Shown one piece after another: positions 24,560 to 36,717 of a DNA stretch of 64,000 nt; the first letter of the stretch is position 1, and the number at the start of each line of letters is the position of its first letter. The notes beneath the pieces are model-generated. The model was given only the letters and a program-made list of their open reading frames with translations. It did no database searches and was not told where the DNA came from. Both the position numbers and the translations under genes were made by a program. This stretch comes from Batillaria attramentaria. Lineage: Eukaryota; Mollusca; Gastropoda; Batillariidae. The stretch is from contig JACVVK020000198.1 of NCBI GenBank assembly GCA_018292915.2, positions 712,501 to 776,500 of the forward strand, read 5' to 3'.

Positions 24560-24757
24560 GCCTAGGAGCTGATCAAGCAGAGGATGTTGATCATGATGCA
24601 CCACGACGCGGTTTACAGCCCCACCCCCCAGCAGCTTGGTATCACCCCAGGGAGCAAGAAGCCACCCAGTCAGAAAGGGGTTGTCAACCAAGCTCAGCAT
24701 CTGGACTACCTTGAGCAGAATCCATACGATAAATTTGATGATGATGACCTGCAAGCT
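24560..24757 (+). pseudogene. CDC5L-like exon with in-frame TAG
   Basis: Reads Ala, TAG (expected Glu), ELIKQRMLIMMHHDAV, ending YLEQNPYDKFDDDDLQA at a GTAAGT donor; 66 codons. Confidence 0.9.
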
Positions 24758-24772
24758 GTAAGTTTTCCCTCT

Positions 24773-24815
24773 TTTTTTTTTCTTTTTTTTTTTGGGGGGG
24801 GGGGGGGGGGGTCTT
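24773..24815. repeat. T-run to G-run tract in an intron
   Basis: About 20 T with one C, then about 19 G, beginning 15 bp after the exon donor. Confidence 0.93.
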
Positions 24816-25092
24816 TTTTTACTGACATTTATATTATTATTATTTTTAATTTAAAATCAAGGATTTTGGAATATGTTTCCTTTGAGGACTCGCCTTTGAA
24901 ATTCATTTTGCGATAAAACGCTTTAGCTTATGATCATAGTAACCATGCAATTGATGAATGTTCAAAAGTTAGTTTTAATGCATTCTACTTCAGCTGTCCA
25001 TCCCATTGCCTTTTGAATGAATCTCAAACATGTAGTAATGAACTGTATTCACCACTCTAGTCATCATGATGTTGAGGTTGGAAATTTGATGA

Positions 25093-25440
<348 letters not shown>

Positions 25441-25916
25441 TAAAAAGTGATGTCACCCAGTTCAGTCATCAATCATTTTATTCTGTCCTTATAGGGGATA
25501 TTTGTTTTACAGGTCATTGGTCCATAAAAAGAAGTTAGTAAATATTCTTTAAAAATCTACCACAAAAGTGTAACAGCCTATTAAACATGGAACAATAACT
25601 CCTTTACCACATTACAAGCTGTAAATCAAAAGTTACAATCAGTCAGGTCATTAAGTTTGAAATCCCTGTAAATTTGCAGTAACAATCCCCATGCCAGAGT
25701 ATTGTGTCAACTGTGTTCTTTTACTAGTTTTAGTTTTATGTGTTGTCGAGGACATACCTAAAAGTGTTTTACCTGCAAATTAACAAATTTCACTGAAACT
25801 CTGTAAGAGGTGGTTTTTTGGTTTTGTTTTTTTAATTACTATACTAAATCTAGTCATGTAGTATTTAAATTGTTCTTGAAAAGTGAAAGTAAAAGCTAGC
25901 ATTCTGTTTGTTACAG

Positions 25917-25999
25917 AACAGAAACATATGACACGTATTCATGCCAAGCATGCAGCCAAGCTGGAAAAGAAACTGAAGATCTTACTCGGCGGTTACCAG
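25917..25999 (+). pseudogene. CDC5L-like exon with 1-nt frame defect
   Basis: After acceptor TGTTACAG the expected frame breaks near 25925. The conserved AKHAAKLEKKLKILLGGYQ is readable in the shifted frame. A shifted acceptor ending at 25921 would restore phase, so the defect could be bypassed. Confidence 0.85.
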
Positions 26000-26213
26000 G
26001 TGAGCTCATTAAATAGTGTTAACTTTTTCTCCCCTCTTTTTGTTTCTTCTGGGTTTGTCATGTTGGCCACATTGACTGGTTGACGTAGAATGAAAGGAAA
26101 GAAAACGCATAAGGGGACACAACTATTTATCGTTGCCCATTTTGACATTATAGCTGCATTGTTTAAAGGAAGGGTGACAGAAGAGAATGTTTTCTTGTTG
26201 TTATTGGGGTTTT

Positions 26214-26250
26214 TTTTTTTTTTTTTTTTTGTAGTTGTTGTTGTTTGTTT
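26214..26250. repeat. poly(T) and (TTG)n tract in an intron
   Basis: Around 20 T followed by TTG units, a possible expanded polypyrimidine tract upstream of the next acceptor. Confidence 0.85.
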
Positions 26251-26287
26251 GTTTGACCTCACTCGAGTGGTGTGTTCCCATTTTCAG

Positions 26288-26416
26288 TCAAGGGCACAGG
26301 GTCGGATAAAACAGATGACTGACCTGAGCGATCAGCTGGAGCATACATATCTGGAGATGAAGACTTTCGAAAATCTCCGACAGCATGAGATCGGCGCCAT
26401 TCCTAAATGCATGGAG
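26288..26416 (+). pseudogene. CDC5L-like exon, intact frame
   Basis: 43 open codons: SRAQGRIKQMTDLSDQLEH through AIPKCME, between TTTTCAG and GTCAGT. Confidence 0.9.
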
Positions 26417-26513
26417 GTCAGTAGACACTCAAGGTTTTCAGATTTGTGCAGTAGGTGAAAGCCATGCTGTGTCTTGCTTGTTGGTTTGCTGTTATTGGTG
26501 GCTATGCACAGAC

Positions 26514-26552
26514 GGGGGGGGGGGGGGGGGGGGGGGGGGGTGGGGGGGGGGG
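26514..26552. repeat. poly(G) tract
   Basis: About 38 G with a single T; a likely assembly length uncertainty. Confidence 0.95.
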
Positions 26553-26789
26553 ACACAATTCTCGTACTATTGTAATGAAACTGAGAAATGCCAATAAAAC
26601 TGTGTGTTGTCAGCCAGTTTCTATCTGGTTTTAATTTCAGGAAATTTCATTCGCTTAGGCGAAAGAGTCCATTGAAAAGATTTTCAAGAGTTTTGTAGGG
26701 TTGTATTTTTTCATTTTTAGTCCCTGGCTAAAACAGTTTGCTATATATTACTGTCACTTTGTGAAGTGTTTTTTTGTTCTGATTTTCAG

Positions 26790-26828
26790 TCTTTGAAAGA
26801 GGATGTGCAGTGGCAAATGGAGCATTAA
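26790..26828 (+). pseudogene. CDC5L-like terminal exon
   Basis: SLKEDVQWQMEH then TAA, shorter than the usual family C terminus, which continues with a charged helix. The DNA after the stop (QQKRY) still resembles that helix in part, so the stop is probably premature. An AATAAA lies at 27288-27293. Confidence 0.8.
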
Positions 26829-27863
26829 TGTGACCAGCAGAAACGCTACACAAGCGTGACATAAGCTACAGATGAAGCACACCAGTCATTTTCTTTCTGT
26901 ACATATTATTTGTGTCTTATGAGACTGACAAAGTGAATGAACATTTCATGATCTGTGTACTTTTGGCTCGTTGCCTCCACACCTTACACCGCCACAGCTG
27001 GAGCTGAGTGTGTTTGTTGCCTGTTCCATTGACTGTACAGAATGTCAACGACCTTGTGTAATTTTGACTTCACTGCAGTTGAGAATTGTGCTGGAGAAAT
27101 GTGCAACATGTGTCATCTTGTGCTATTCTTACCTCCAGTGACATCAGAATTCCACAAAAATGTCATTTGTAGGGATATCACATGGGAAATACTCAGGTTT
27201 CATTGTAAACAAAAAGGATTTATGGTTGGTTGACAGGTTGACAACCCGCTCTGGGTTCAGTCTGGCCTGGTCAGGTAGAAACAAATCAATAAAAAGAAAC
27301 TCAAAGTTTCGGACAAACATCCCAGACAAATGCTCATGAAGAACGTGCCTGTGTTCAGCTTGCAAACCAATAGCCTGCTGTATATTACTACTTAGGTTCT
27401 CATATTAGCTGTGGTGTTCTGTGTTCTTGTGCAAGGGTTAGTAGAGATTCTTCTGATTCTAGTTTTGTCAGTCTGGCGTGTCATCTCTACTGTGTCCAGT
27501 CTGATGTTCATTTATCGAAGGCCAAAAAGTGTTCCTGCTTCAGTTGTAAAATTTCCAGTTACATGTAAGTGGCTCTCACTTTGAGACATTCTATAGAGCT
27601 TTTGCTGTATGGGATTGGAGTTTTTTTTTTTTTTTTTTTTCCCTGCCCCAACACTTTGCCAGTTCCAGTGGTATTCCTCCCGGGTCATGGGTGGAATCCT
27701 TGGAGGGTTCGAAAGCTGGGGCAATTTTTATTATGGATGACGGTAAAATGATGCCGTGGAGGTCTGTGTGGTTTGGGACTGCGGGACAGGGCCACATTCC
27801 ACACTTCCTGTCATAAATATCCTGGCATTAACCTTCCGGCTACGTCGCTAAAAAACTTCTTAT

Positions 27864-28045
27864 GAAACAACTTACCCATGGTTTTTAAATAGGTAATTTT
27901 CGACTTATTCATAGTCCTACGTCGTGGGAAACAAATTACCAATGGTTTTTTATATAGGAAGATTGCAGCTTATTCCTAGTCCTACATCGTGGGAAACAAA
28001 TAACCCATGGTTTTTATATAGGCAATTCACAACTTATTCTTTAAT
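27864..28045 (+). repeat. tandem repeat, three ~64-bp units
   Basis: Units begin at 27864, 27928 and 27993 with GAAACAA and share CCATGGTTTTT or CAATGGTTTTT, AGTCCTAC and GTCGTGG or ATCGTGG. Confidence 0.88.
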
Positions 28046-28274
28046 TACTCTTCTAATTACAAGTTAAACAACACAATGACATGAACATAGTCAAACCATT
28101 TATTGACAAAGTCATGAAATTTCAAAGGTGTGACATAAATATTGACCGAGATACGTTCATCTAAAGCAATGTGTGTGCAACTTTTTACCCACGACGTCGT
28201 CCGAAGGTTAACCAAGCCCGGGAACTATGGCACCTGCAGTGCCGGCTGTGTAATCATCCACATCATAAGATGTG

Positions 28275-28482
28275 TCATACCAAGGGAAGCACCCCCAAAG
28301 TCACATCTGTGAAGTGGGTGAATTTCGGCTGAGTGGCAACAGCCTCCCCATTGGGCCCGTAGCACACCCGCTCTGGGTAGGAACCGACCTAGGTAGAAAA
28401 AATCCCGCTTGCCTCAGTTGGGACTCGAACCCGGGTCTCACGGTCCATGGTCTGAAGTGCTAACCGCTACACTACGGGGGCC
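28275..28482 (-). mobile_element. tRNA-derived SINE, family 2
   Basis: In reverse orientation the head reads GCCCCCGTAGTGTAGCGG (A-box-like) and CCCGGGTTCGAGTCCCAAC (B-box-like). The body differs from family 1. No cloverleaf with a correct 3' end exists, so it is a SINE and not a tRNA gene. Confidence 0.78.
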
Positions 28483-28624
28483 AGTGGGATTGAATTTTCA
28501 GTGGATTGTATTTTAGAGTTCGTGAATGTCTGTCTGCGCAGACCCGTTGACCCTTTTCCAAGTTTGTATTTTTCTTATGTATCTCTCAATCATTTTCATA
28601 AGACCAAGTACTATTAGAGGCAAG

Positions 28625-29670
28625 TGCACCATATACTCCGGATATTACGTCACCCATCGGGGAATGTTTTTGAGCGACGTTATATGTGGTGACGCTATAT
28701 CCGGCTATCGGTTATAACGCCACTTTTACGCGCGGGTGACGTTATATCTGGAGAGAGGGGGGAGGGGAAGGGGCTTCAACAAGTCTAAGACTGGGAACTG
28801 CTCCGAGCGGGAATTGTGATGGGGGGGGGGGGGGGGTCACAGATAGGCCGTCGCGTCACTGCAGTACAGGTGGTAGTGTTTATTGCGGCACTGTTAATGA
28901 GCCAGGGGAGATAACGAGGTGCAATAGACATGGCACCACCCAGCACGTACAGGACAGAAAGACAAAGACGGGGTGTGGTACGCCTAGATCTAAATGGAGA
29001 AAGAAGAGGGGAGGGGGACGGGGTGGGAGGTGGAGATTCATTCCTTTGCGTTGAGAAGGGAAGTATCCCAGGAGGAACCAGATTCTGTTTCTAGATCTAA
29101 ATAGATCTAGATCTAAGTATTGTATTTCTAGATCTAAATATTGTCAGTGAAACAAGAGCGGCGCAGATCTAGCGATTTTAGTTCATGACACCGCAGTCAA
29201 TTTTTTCTTTCAATGAAAGAGACTTTAATTCTCTTCCCAGTATCCTTAGCAGCAGTCGCCATTTTTCAAACCGTGATCATGATGTCACATCCGGTAAATG
29301 TACGTGCGATCAGTGGGGCAGAGATTGCGTGGAAAACCAGAGCAGGTTCCGTAAAATGGCGTGAAGAGGGAGGAGAGGTTGGTGGGGGTAGGGTAGAGAG
29401 AGTGAGGGGCACATCCGGCGTGAGGTTCTATGACTTGTAACTGAAGGCCGCAGTTGAAGCCGCTGTAATCCATGATTGTGTGAACTGCCATGGGGATTGG
29501 TATGACGTTATAACCGACATGGATGAGTGACGTTATAACGGGGTGACGCTATATCCGGTGACGTTATATCCGAGGTTAAAATAGTCTTTTAAAGAAGGAA
29601 TTGGGCCAGGGCCGGTCTTTGGGTGACGTTATAACTGGGTGACGTTATATCCGGTGACGTTATAAACGAA
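28625..29670. mobile_element. candidate DNA element bordered by repeated GTGACGTTATA-like motifs
   Basis: Five motif copies at 28639-28752 and seven at 29500-29668 flank about 750 bp. Most are in the plus orientation; those at 28639 and 28706 are reversed, so the outermost left copy faces the rightmost ones. The interior has TAGATCTAAATA minirepeats (29092-29140), a G run near 28820 and no gene. Class unknown; subterminal repeats of a hAT-like or other TIR element are one reading. Confidence 0.5.
29092..29150. repeat. AGATCTA minirepeat
   Basis: Repeated AGATCTAAATA/AGATCTAG units within the motif-bordered segment; a single further unit lies near 28986. Confidence 0.75.
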
Positions 29671-29699
29671 GTAGACTGTTATGTAAATTTTGTTTCTTA

Positions 29700-30890
29700 C
29701 AGCTGTGCTTATAATACATGCTGTCTTCTGGCAGGAAAACATTCAAGTGCTGTAAAACTCTGTAACAGTTGATTTGCATTATTGTGACCGCATGGGTTCA
29801 TTCAGATTGACTGTTGTTTCAGTGAATCATGGTCGTGTTGGCGCTTTTAGGAAGAGGTGTTTGGTCATGTTTGAGTAAGTGCTGAGTCATGTGTACCAGC
29901 TTAAGTCTGTGTTTGCTTTTTGTCTTCATTTTATTGTTTTTGTGGTGTAACAGATGATTTTGCTTTTGGTGTTATGAACATCAGAATAAACACATCTGCA
30001 ATAAATATTGTTTGATTGTTTGCTGTTTATATGTTTTTTGTTTTTTTTTTTAGTTCAGATCCAGACAAACTGAAACAAAAGACCCCTTAAAATTAATCTC
30101 TTCTGCTGACACTGACTGATGGTGCCAAACACAGCATCTCTCTCTCTCTCTCGCTCTCTGTGCTGCATTTGTAAATTTCTAAACACAGTATACATGAACC
30201 TTTATCTGGGAGTTCCCCTGTCAAGTGCTGTGGCATGCGGTACAGGCCTATCGTTTCTGTGAATTATACATACGCGGCGGTTACGGTGTGATTCAGTTTT
30301 CAGCCTGATCATCATCTGCCATGATGTCAGATACCGTCATATATCAAGTGTTATTATATTTCGGAAAGAGAAACAGAATATGAAGCTCATCATTAGGCTT
30401 GTTTGTAAAGGTGAGTGAATGTATGTCCACTATGGTAAACGACAGCTGAAAAAGACTCGAAAGGATAACTGAAGGGCCATTTTTCTTTTAAAGTTTTTCT
30501 CTTTTTAACCCAGCGAACAAGCATCATACTCATTACAAATCAGTAAATGTGCCTCACGGCAGGACGGTTGTGGCCTCAGCTTTTGAATTTTCATTGCCAT
30601 TGACGACTTAATGTGACCAGTCTGATGTTCATAATCAGTTTCCAGACAGGTGTTGAAATTTTGGGTTTTGCACCACAGAAATCATTGGCTGCGAAGTAAA
30701 CGACGGCGAAAGTTAAATGTTTGATGATACTATCGTTGACGATAGATGCAGGCTGCATAGTAACACTTACTATCTTTCGCAGAACTGAAACAAATGGCTA
30801 ACATTCGAAAATTTCCGCTGAAAAACTGTTGTCCACCATTACGGTAAGGAAAAGTTACTCCCGTTATGTGCAGAACACAGACGCCTATTG
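29700..30890. other. intergenic, no recognised feature
   Basis: AT-rich with a short (TC)n near 30138-30157 and AATAAA at 29985. Some of it could be old 3' sequence of the CDC5L-like gene. No gene seen. Confidence 0.45.
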
Positions 30891-30894
30891 ATTT

Positions 30895-31258
30895 ACGCAC
30901 TGTTTAACCCAGTTCCCGTGGGCCTCAAAAAAAGGCAGCACATGAGGGTGCAGCACCTGGTCCATGTACCGCTGCGCTGTGATGCCGTTGCCGCGTCCAG
31001 GACCCAGACCTTGGAAGATGACGGGTCCCACACCTGGTTGTGGCCGATGGCGCCCCACAACATGAGGCTGGGCCCGCCCCAGGCGTTGTTTTCCACGACA
31101 CAGTTGTCAGCATAGCGGTCACCTCTTCTTCTCCATACCCGAACACGCCCGTCGGCATGGTCAATGCAGAAACGGCTTTCATCGCTGAAAAGCACGTTCT
31201 GCCAGCGAACATTGTTCTAGTTGAGGTGGCCTTGCGCCCACTGCAGGCGTGCCTCTAG
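30895..31258 (-). pseudogene. Tc1-like transposase fragment
   Basis: The minus strand reads ARLQWAQGHLN, a TAG where Trp is usual, VRWQNVLFSDESRFCIDH, VRVWRRRGDRYAD and NNAWGGPSLMLWGAIGHN. This is the segment around the first catalytic Asp of the DDE domain in Tc1 transposases. After a frame change near 31030 it continues ITAQRYMDQVLHPHVLPFF. The second catalytic region and the ends are absent, so it is a dead internal fragment. Confidence 0.88.
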
Positions 31259-31299
31259 TTATCATTTCAAATTATCTCACCAGGTTAAGTGACATCGTG

Positions 31300-31624
31300 A
31301 GGTTTAGCTCACGTTTTACCCGCAATGAATGAAAATAGAAAGATCAGCCTGTATGCTATCTAGCTTCTTGTGGTCGGTATAAATAATATGTGTATGTTCA
31401 GCTGTAGCGCTTTGATATAACTAATCGGTCTGTTTGTTTGTTTATGGCTGAGGTGGGATGCGCATTAATAAACGTCACTAACTCGTGGCTTTGTACATGC
31501 ATACGGTGGAGCACTTGATGGCTTCGTGAGTGGTGGGCGAGCCAAGGCATGCGGGAATTCCCGGTGTACTTGGCGAAGATCAGTATGGCATGGGTATGCT
31601 ACCTAGATTCTCCTTGCAAAATGC

Positions 31625-31662
<38 letters not shown>

Positions 31663-31788
31663 TGTGCAATGTGTGTCAGCCTCCCGTAGTAGACAAGTTC
31701 GGTCTCTTTGTTCCGATCTACTGTAGCATGTTGGCAGATCGAATACGTGTTCGGTGGACCCTCTCTCTCTCTCTCTCTCAAACACACG

Positions 31789-31819
<31 letters not shown>

Positions 31820-34630
31820 GCGCACGCACACGCACACTCATACGCACGCATGTCAAGGCAAATACACCCAAAACCGTTTATTTGAAGACTGCATATCGCT
31901 GAAGAAAAGCCAAATACAAGCCCCTTTTTCTCATTAAAAAAAGCTATCCAAAAATGGTCTTGCTGCGTAAACCGTACGCTGAAATACTGCAAGCTGTTCC
32001 TCCTCGAAACTGTTTGTTCCAGTTAAGGTGGTGAGACATAAATCACCATTTACTGACAACAGAGTAGAAGATAAAATCACAAAAGGTATTCGCAGCTGAT
32101 TGTAACCACAAAAACAGAGAAATATAATTCGGTTGTAATTGTAATTCTGTTCTCAGTTTTCCATAACTTGCAAACTTCTGGGTACTTTAGCTGGGTTTAT
32201 AAAAACGTGTTTTCGTGTATTTTCGAATGATTGTTTCGGGTCTTTAGTTATATATGCAACGAGGATATGATGATAGCAAGCAACTATTAACTTCTAATAG
32301 TACACAAATGCTAGATATTAAATATTTCTACACAAACATGATTTCTATGAAGTTCAATGTGCAGATTCAATGAGTTAATAAAAATGAATATTAGAAAATA
32401 CTAAATTGGTATGCTCCAACAGCATGCACATCTAATGATTGTGTATGTCCCGCTTCATGAAAATCGCGTTCTCTTGGTTAGTATTTCCGAGCTATACTCT
32501 GTGCCCTGTAGTTTACTTTCATTTACCTCTGAATAAACACATCACTGACATGTCAGCCTAAATGGATCCGTGAGTGAGTTTTTGTGGTGATACGTTTTGA
32601 TTACACTTTCACCTCACCATGGAAATATGTTTGAAGACAAGTTAGAACAGCTTTGTTCCATGTCTCTGAATGAAGAACCAGCGGTTTGTTACAGGTAGAT
32701 GGGAGCATTTCATCATGTTTAAACACATACTCCAAAACATAAGCTGCATCCTCCGTGGGTTTATGTAAAGATTTATGTGTTAGTGGGGACTGCGTGTGAT
32801 CCTTTGCACTTTAAAGCTAGCATGTCTCAATACTAATCGCTACGTCAAACTGATAAGTAAATAAGTTCAATGACGAACATAATCTTCACATTTATGTTTC
32901 AAATGACGTCTTGCCGACCTGCGCCACTATTCAGTGCCAGTGATTTTTTTCTATTCGATTCAATTAATTTGTTGTTTAGGTCAGTAGTCCGTCACAATAC
33001 GCCATATCAAAAACTATGAAAAAAAAATATTTACAAGCAAAGTAAAAAAATGCACAAACATGTGATATCACCCCCACGCAAGCAAGTCATATCGACTCCT
33101 GGAAATTAACCTACCAAGCAAACACAGGTATTGTGCATTTCAAACACTGAAGCAAAGTCGACACCACTCACTGCTGATCTGCTGAGGCTCTCAGGCCGCC
33201 TTCCCAGGAGAAAAAAAAAAAAGCATGCTGATTAAAACCCGCCAGAAACGCCAGCTCTCTCGACCTCCTCTCAAACTTCAAATGCCCCATCATACCTAAA
33301 ATTACTCATTAAACAACCGGAGCATGGCATTTCGCTTTTTGTGGGTCTCCAGTCTGGAACGGACTACCTCCAAATCTAAAAGTAATTCCGCCACGTTCCA
33401 CTTTCAGAAAAAGAGAGTTTTCCTATGTGCTAGAAACCGGCTATTCTATTTTTACTATTCTCGCTTTTTTATACTGCCAATTGCCATCTAGTTGTGTAGG
33501 TATAACCCTTTTATTAATAACGGTTTTTTGTGGTTCATTCTCCACTAACAGGCGCCATTTTAACATTTTGCTGTACCCCAAACACCACGCTTTTGCAGGT
33601 GGAGACAACCATTAAAGCTGAAAGCTCTCGGATGCAAAGGCATATATATACTCGGACTAGGCTGAATGCAGGTTAGAAACATCAGGACGAGCATAATCGT
33701 AATACAACTACGCCATAATACTGGCATGATTCCCGCCTCAAACTTTACCAGCCATTTTCTCAAAATGGCCGCTTTTCAAAAGCAAGTTTTCAACAAACAT
33801 ATCTCAGGCGTACACCAAGCTACCGAAATAATTTCTTATTCTATTAATTTTATTATACCAAAAGAAAGCTTATAATCTGCACTATTCAGTGACACCAAAA
33901 ACTTTACATACACAAAATAACCCTTTCTCACCCTATCGTCAGAGCACATCACAATTTGAACAGAAACCCATTTCATCTAAGAAGTCATTTTATATAGCAA
34001 GTCGTAATTTCAAGATCGTCGCCAGTGACCATAATAAGGAATGTTCGGCAAAATATTGAACAAAATGTTGCCTGCTACTGAGATCATTTCTGCAGCTGTG
34101 TCAGCATAGTGATACTGATACAACTCTGGAGCAAGCAAATGATAAGAGAACGCATAGAAATGGCGCAAACGTTTCGCAGATGAACCCGACAAACTGCCCA
34201 GACAACGAAACAAACATTTCACGTACATACCTACACCAAAGAAGCCAAGGGAAAGCGGCCATTCCCCGATTTCACATGGAGCGACGTTTGCATTAAACTG
34301 TTTTGTAGCTGTGCACCAAAGCTGAAGCTTCGTTTCACAACTCAGCTTTACGCAAAAACTCGGCTTTAAGAAGTAAGGTTAATCATTAAGGTAGGTTTAA
34401 TAAACTGAGATGACAGCTTCAGAGCAGTTTCTTAAGTGCCAAACGCACAACAAACAATACGGCGATACATGTGCTGTTCAACGAGCTTCGGCCTCAGGTC
34501 TGCTTCTTGCAAATGACGCCTCATAGATTTACTTCTGTAAACAAAGCTTGCAGGGAGAAGCTATTAACTGTTTCCGAAGTATTGGTTTTAAACTTCAGTT
34601 TTCAGAGATGGAAATGAAAACAAAACTAAT
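31300..34630. other. intergenic with CA/GC microsatellites
   Basis: Contains (CA)n at 31629-31659 and (TC)n(CA)n(CG)n at 31762-31850. The rest is AT-rich without recognisable genes, SINE heads or inverted repeats. Confidence 0.5.
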
Positions 34631-34632
34631 AC

Positions 34633-34746
34633 AGGTTGGTTTTCGGGGGTAGGGCCCTATGTGTAGTTTTCGGGAGGTGACAGAAAAGAAAGTTGTAGCC
34701 CAAGGCCGAACTATACCTACAGCCCTACCCCCGAAAAACCAACCTA
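34633..34746. repeat. short inverted-repeat element
   Basis: Arms GGTTGGTTTTCGGGGGTAGG and its complement with one indel, spacer about 70 bp. A foldable 114-bp unit, MITE-like in form. Confidence 0.8.
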
Positions 34747-35122
34747 TAACAGCATGTTGTCATCATATCTCCACTATTCAGTCTGTTCAAGCTGTTTCAG
34801 AGGTTGCTTACAAACAGTATTTAGTACATTCGTTCAGGTAATTCAGTTAAACGTGCTTATTGAAGTAATTTTTTTCCCAGAGGCTATTGGCGCATATTAG
34901 TGGAGAATGAACCTTTGTGCTGATACGCCTGAGACACACAATTCCATGTATTTGTTCTTCTAAAGAGTTTTGATGTTTCATTTCCTTATATAATGCTTGC
35001 AGAAAATCACCTTTACAGCGCTTTCTGCTACATTTGACTTATAACATCCATGGACATGTTCAGGTCCCGGCTTGGAGAAGATAATCCTTCGGACGTGGTA
35101 GGTGCTGTGGTTACTCGATGGT

Positions 35123-36133
35123 TTACTGACTGGTGGGTTCCTGTCCCGCACCCTCGTTTGTGTTCTTCTCGTCTTTTGTGGTTTCTGCAGGTGCCGGACC
35201 AGCAGTAACAGCTTGAGGCTGTTGAGCACCGGCAGTGATCTGATTGCCAGCCATCTGATTTTGCAATAAAGACGTCAGCATCCCTTGCTGGAACACGTTC
35301 ATTTTACTCATCTCCTCATCACGTCGCAGCATCATCTGGAACATTTGGTTCTGGCCCTGGGTCATAAAATCCGTTTGGTTCTTCATAGTGTTTTTCATGA
35401 AGTCCGCTTGCTCCTGTTTGTCTCTTTCCAGTCTTTCAACTTCTTCTTTTCTTGCCGATGTCATTCTCTGAACTTCGCTCTCATGATCTTCTTTCATTCT
35501 TCCAATCTCTTCTTTTCTTTCCGTCTTCTGACTCTCGACTTGTTCTGTAAAACGCTTTTCTGTTTTTTCTTCTCTTTCTTCGTGTTCTTTCTTTGTTGTT
35601 TGTAGATTCTCTTGGTAAGCGGCCTGCTCCTTTTCTCGTTCCTTCTTTAGAAACTCTAAATTTTCGCTTTGGAGTTTGTCACCCCTCTCTCGTTCCTCCT
35701 TCAGCAATTCGACTGTTTTCTTAGATTCCGCTTTCCATCTCTCCCTCTCTCCGTCCATTTCGTCCCTCAAATCTTGTATCTCTTTATTTTGACGAGTATT
35801 TAACTGATTTATTTCGTTCGTCCTCACTTTTTCCATGTCCTGAACGATCTGGTTTTTCTCTGTTTCCATCATTTCCCTTAGCTCCTTTAGTGCTTTTGCG
35901 TGTTCTTTTCGCAGCTCGTCTCTCTCTTGTTTATGCTTGGTGTCTTTCTTTTGCATTTCCTCCCTATGCAACGCAAGAATTTCTGACATTTCCTTGGAAT
36001 GTTTATCCTGCAATTGCTTTATTTGCGCTTTCGATTCCTGCAAACATTTCTCGAGGAACATCATCATGTCCTGTCGGGAATCCAGCTTTGCTTCCGCTGC
36101 AGCTGCTCTAAGGTCCGATTCCGAACCACCCAT
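35123..36133 (-). CDS. CC3: coiled-coil protein, 336 aa, Met-Gly start
   Basis: The open frame extends upstream to 36316, but a good acceptor (TTGTCCTGTTACAG) abuts 36183, so the codons beyond it are intronic. The first ATG after it is at 36133, giving MGGSESDLRAAAAEAK and a 50-nt UTR, as in the other CC genes. An Ala-rich head with Glu-Lys-Cys at 28-30 leads into a charged coiled coil to about residue 250, then a Met/Gln-rich stretch with MMLRRD (R-D at 271-272), QNQMAG and a low-complexity Ala/Pro/Thr tail ending EPTSQ. Gly2-Ser6 would permit N-myristoylation. It resembles CC1 at the N terminus and CC4 near the C terminus (NQM-x-AG). Function unknown. Confidence 0.78.
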   Translation of the reverse strand: MGGSESDLRAAAAEAKLDSRQDMMMFLEKCLQESKAQIKQLQDKHSKEMSEILALHREEMQKKDTKHKQERDELRKEHAKALKELREMMETEKNQIVQDMEKVRTNEINQLNTRQNKEIQDLRDEMDGERERWKAESKKTVELLKEERERGDKLQSENLEFLKKEREKEQAAYQENLQTTKKEHEEREEKTEKRFTEQVESQKTERKEEIGRMKEDHESEVQRMTSARKEEVERLERDKQEQADFMKNTMKNQTDFMTQGQNQMFQMMLRRDEEMSKMNVFQQGMLTSLLQNQMAGNQITAGAQQPQAVTAGPAPAETTKDEKNTNEGAGQEPTSQ

Positions 36134-36504
36134 TTTCAAACTTCGACGGAAGGATGATTTCCTCAACGAATTCACGTGGTAGTCTGTAACAGGACAAAGA
36201 GGCATTTGTTTTATTTTCACTAAAATGGCTGAAGCTAACAACATTAGGGAAATAAAATGTGTGGACAGCTTACGGCGTAAAGATGGTGTAATTTCATCTC
36301 CACAAAATATAACCACTTAGAAAGCTGCAAGTGATCCTCCGTCTTGTTGGCTTAATCCAAACGAAACAGTGCTTGTGTTGTCCGCAGAAAGTCTACTTGA
36401 TCTTTGTACTCATCAATAGTAACCTGTCAACATCTCCGGTTGAGGTAGTCGACTGTGGTAAACCATTTCTAAACACATTCCACGGGACTAATCTCTGTAT
36501 GGCA

Positions 36505-36717
36505 CAGTTCTAGGTAAATAAGGAACGCGCAGGGGAAAAGGAAGAGAGGCCGGCCTCGCAACAGCTGGAGGCGGGACACTGAGGCAGAGCTCTATAAGCA
36601 GGGGACCAACTGGACTGGAGTGGCAAGAATAGCCCAGAACAGAGTGCGATGGCGAAGGGTTGTCGATGGCCTATGCTCCACAGGGAGCCAGGGGCCTAAG
36701 TAAGTAAGTAAGTACAG
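36505..36717 (+). pseudogene. LINE 3' end with (TAAG)n tail
   Basis: Plus-strand reading gives RPRNSWRRDTEAELYKQG, TNWTGVARIAQNRVRWRR and VVDGLCSTGSQGPK, then a stop and TAAG repeats. This matches the C-terminal end of a non-LTR retrotransposon ORF2 that I recognise from many invertebrate genomes. It is a 5'-truncated insertion, with the tail giving orientation. Confidence 0.78.

Noticed and set aside
35123..36316. CC3 as a 397-aa protein starting at 36316 with a hydrophobic N terminus
   Set aside because: A strong splice acceptor abuts 36183 and the Met-Gly start at 36133 matches the plan of the other CC genes; the upstream codons are most likely intron.
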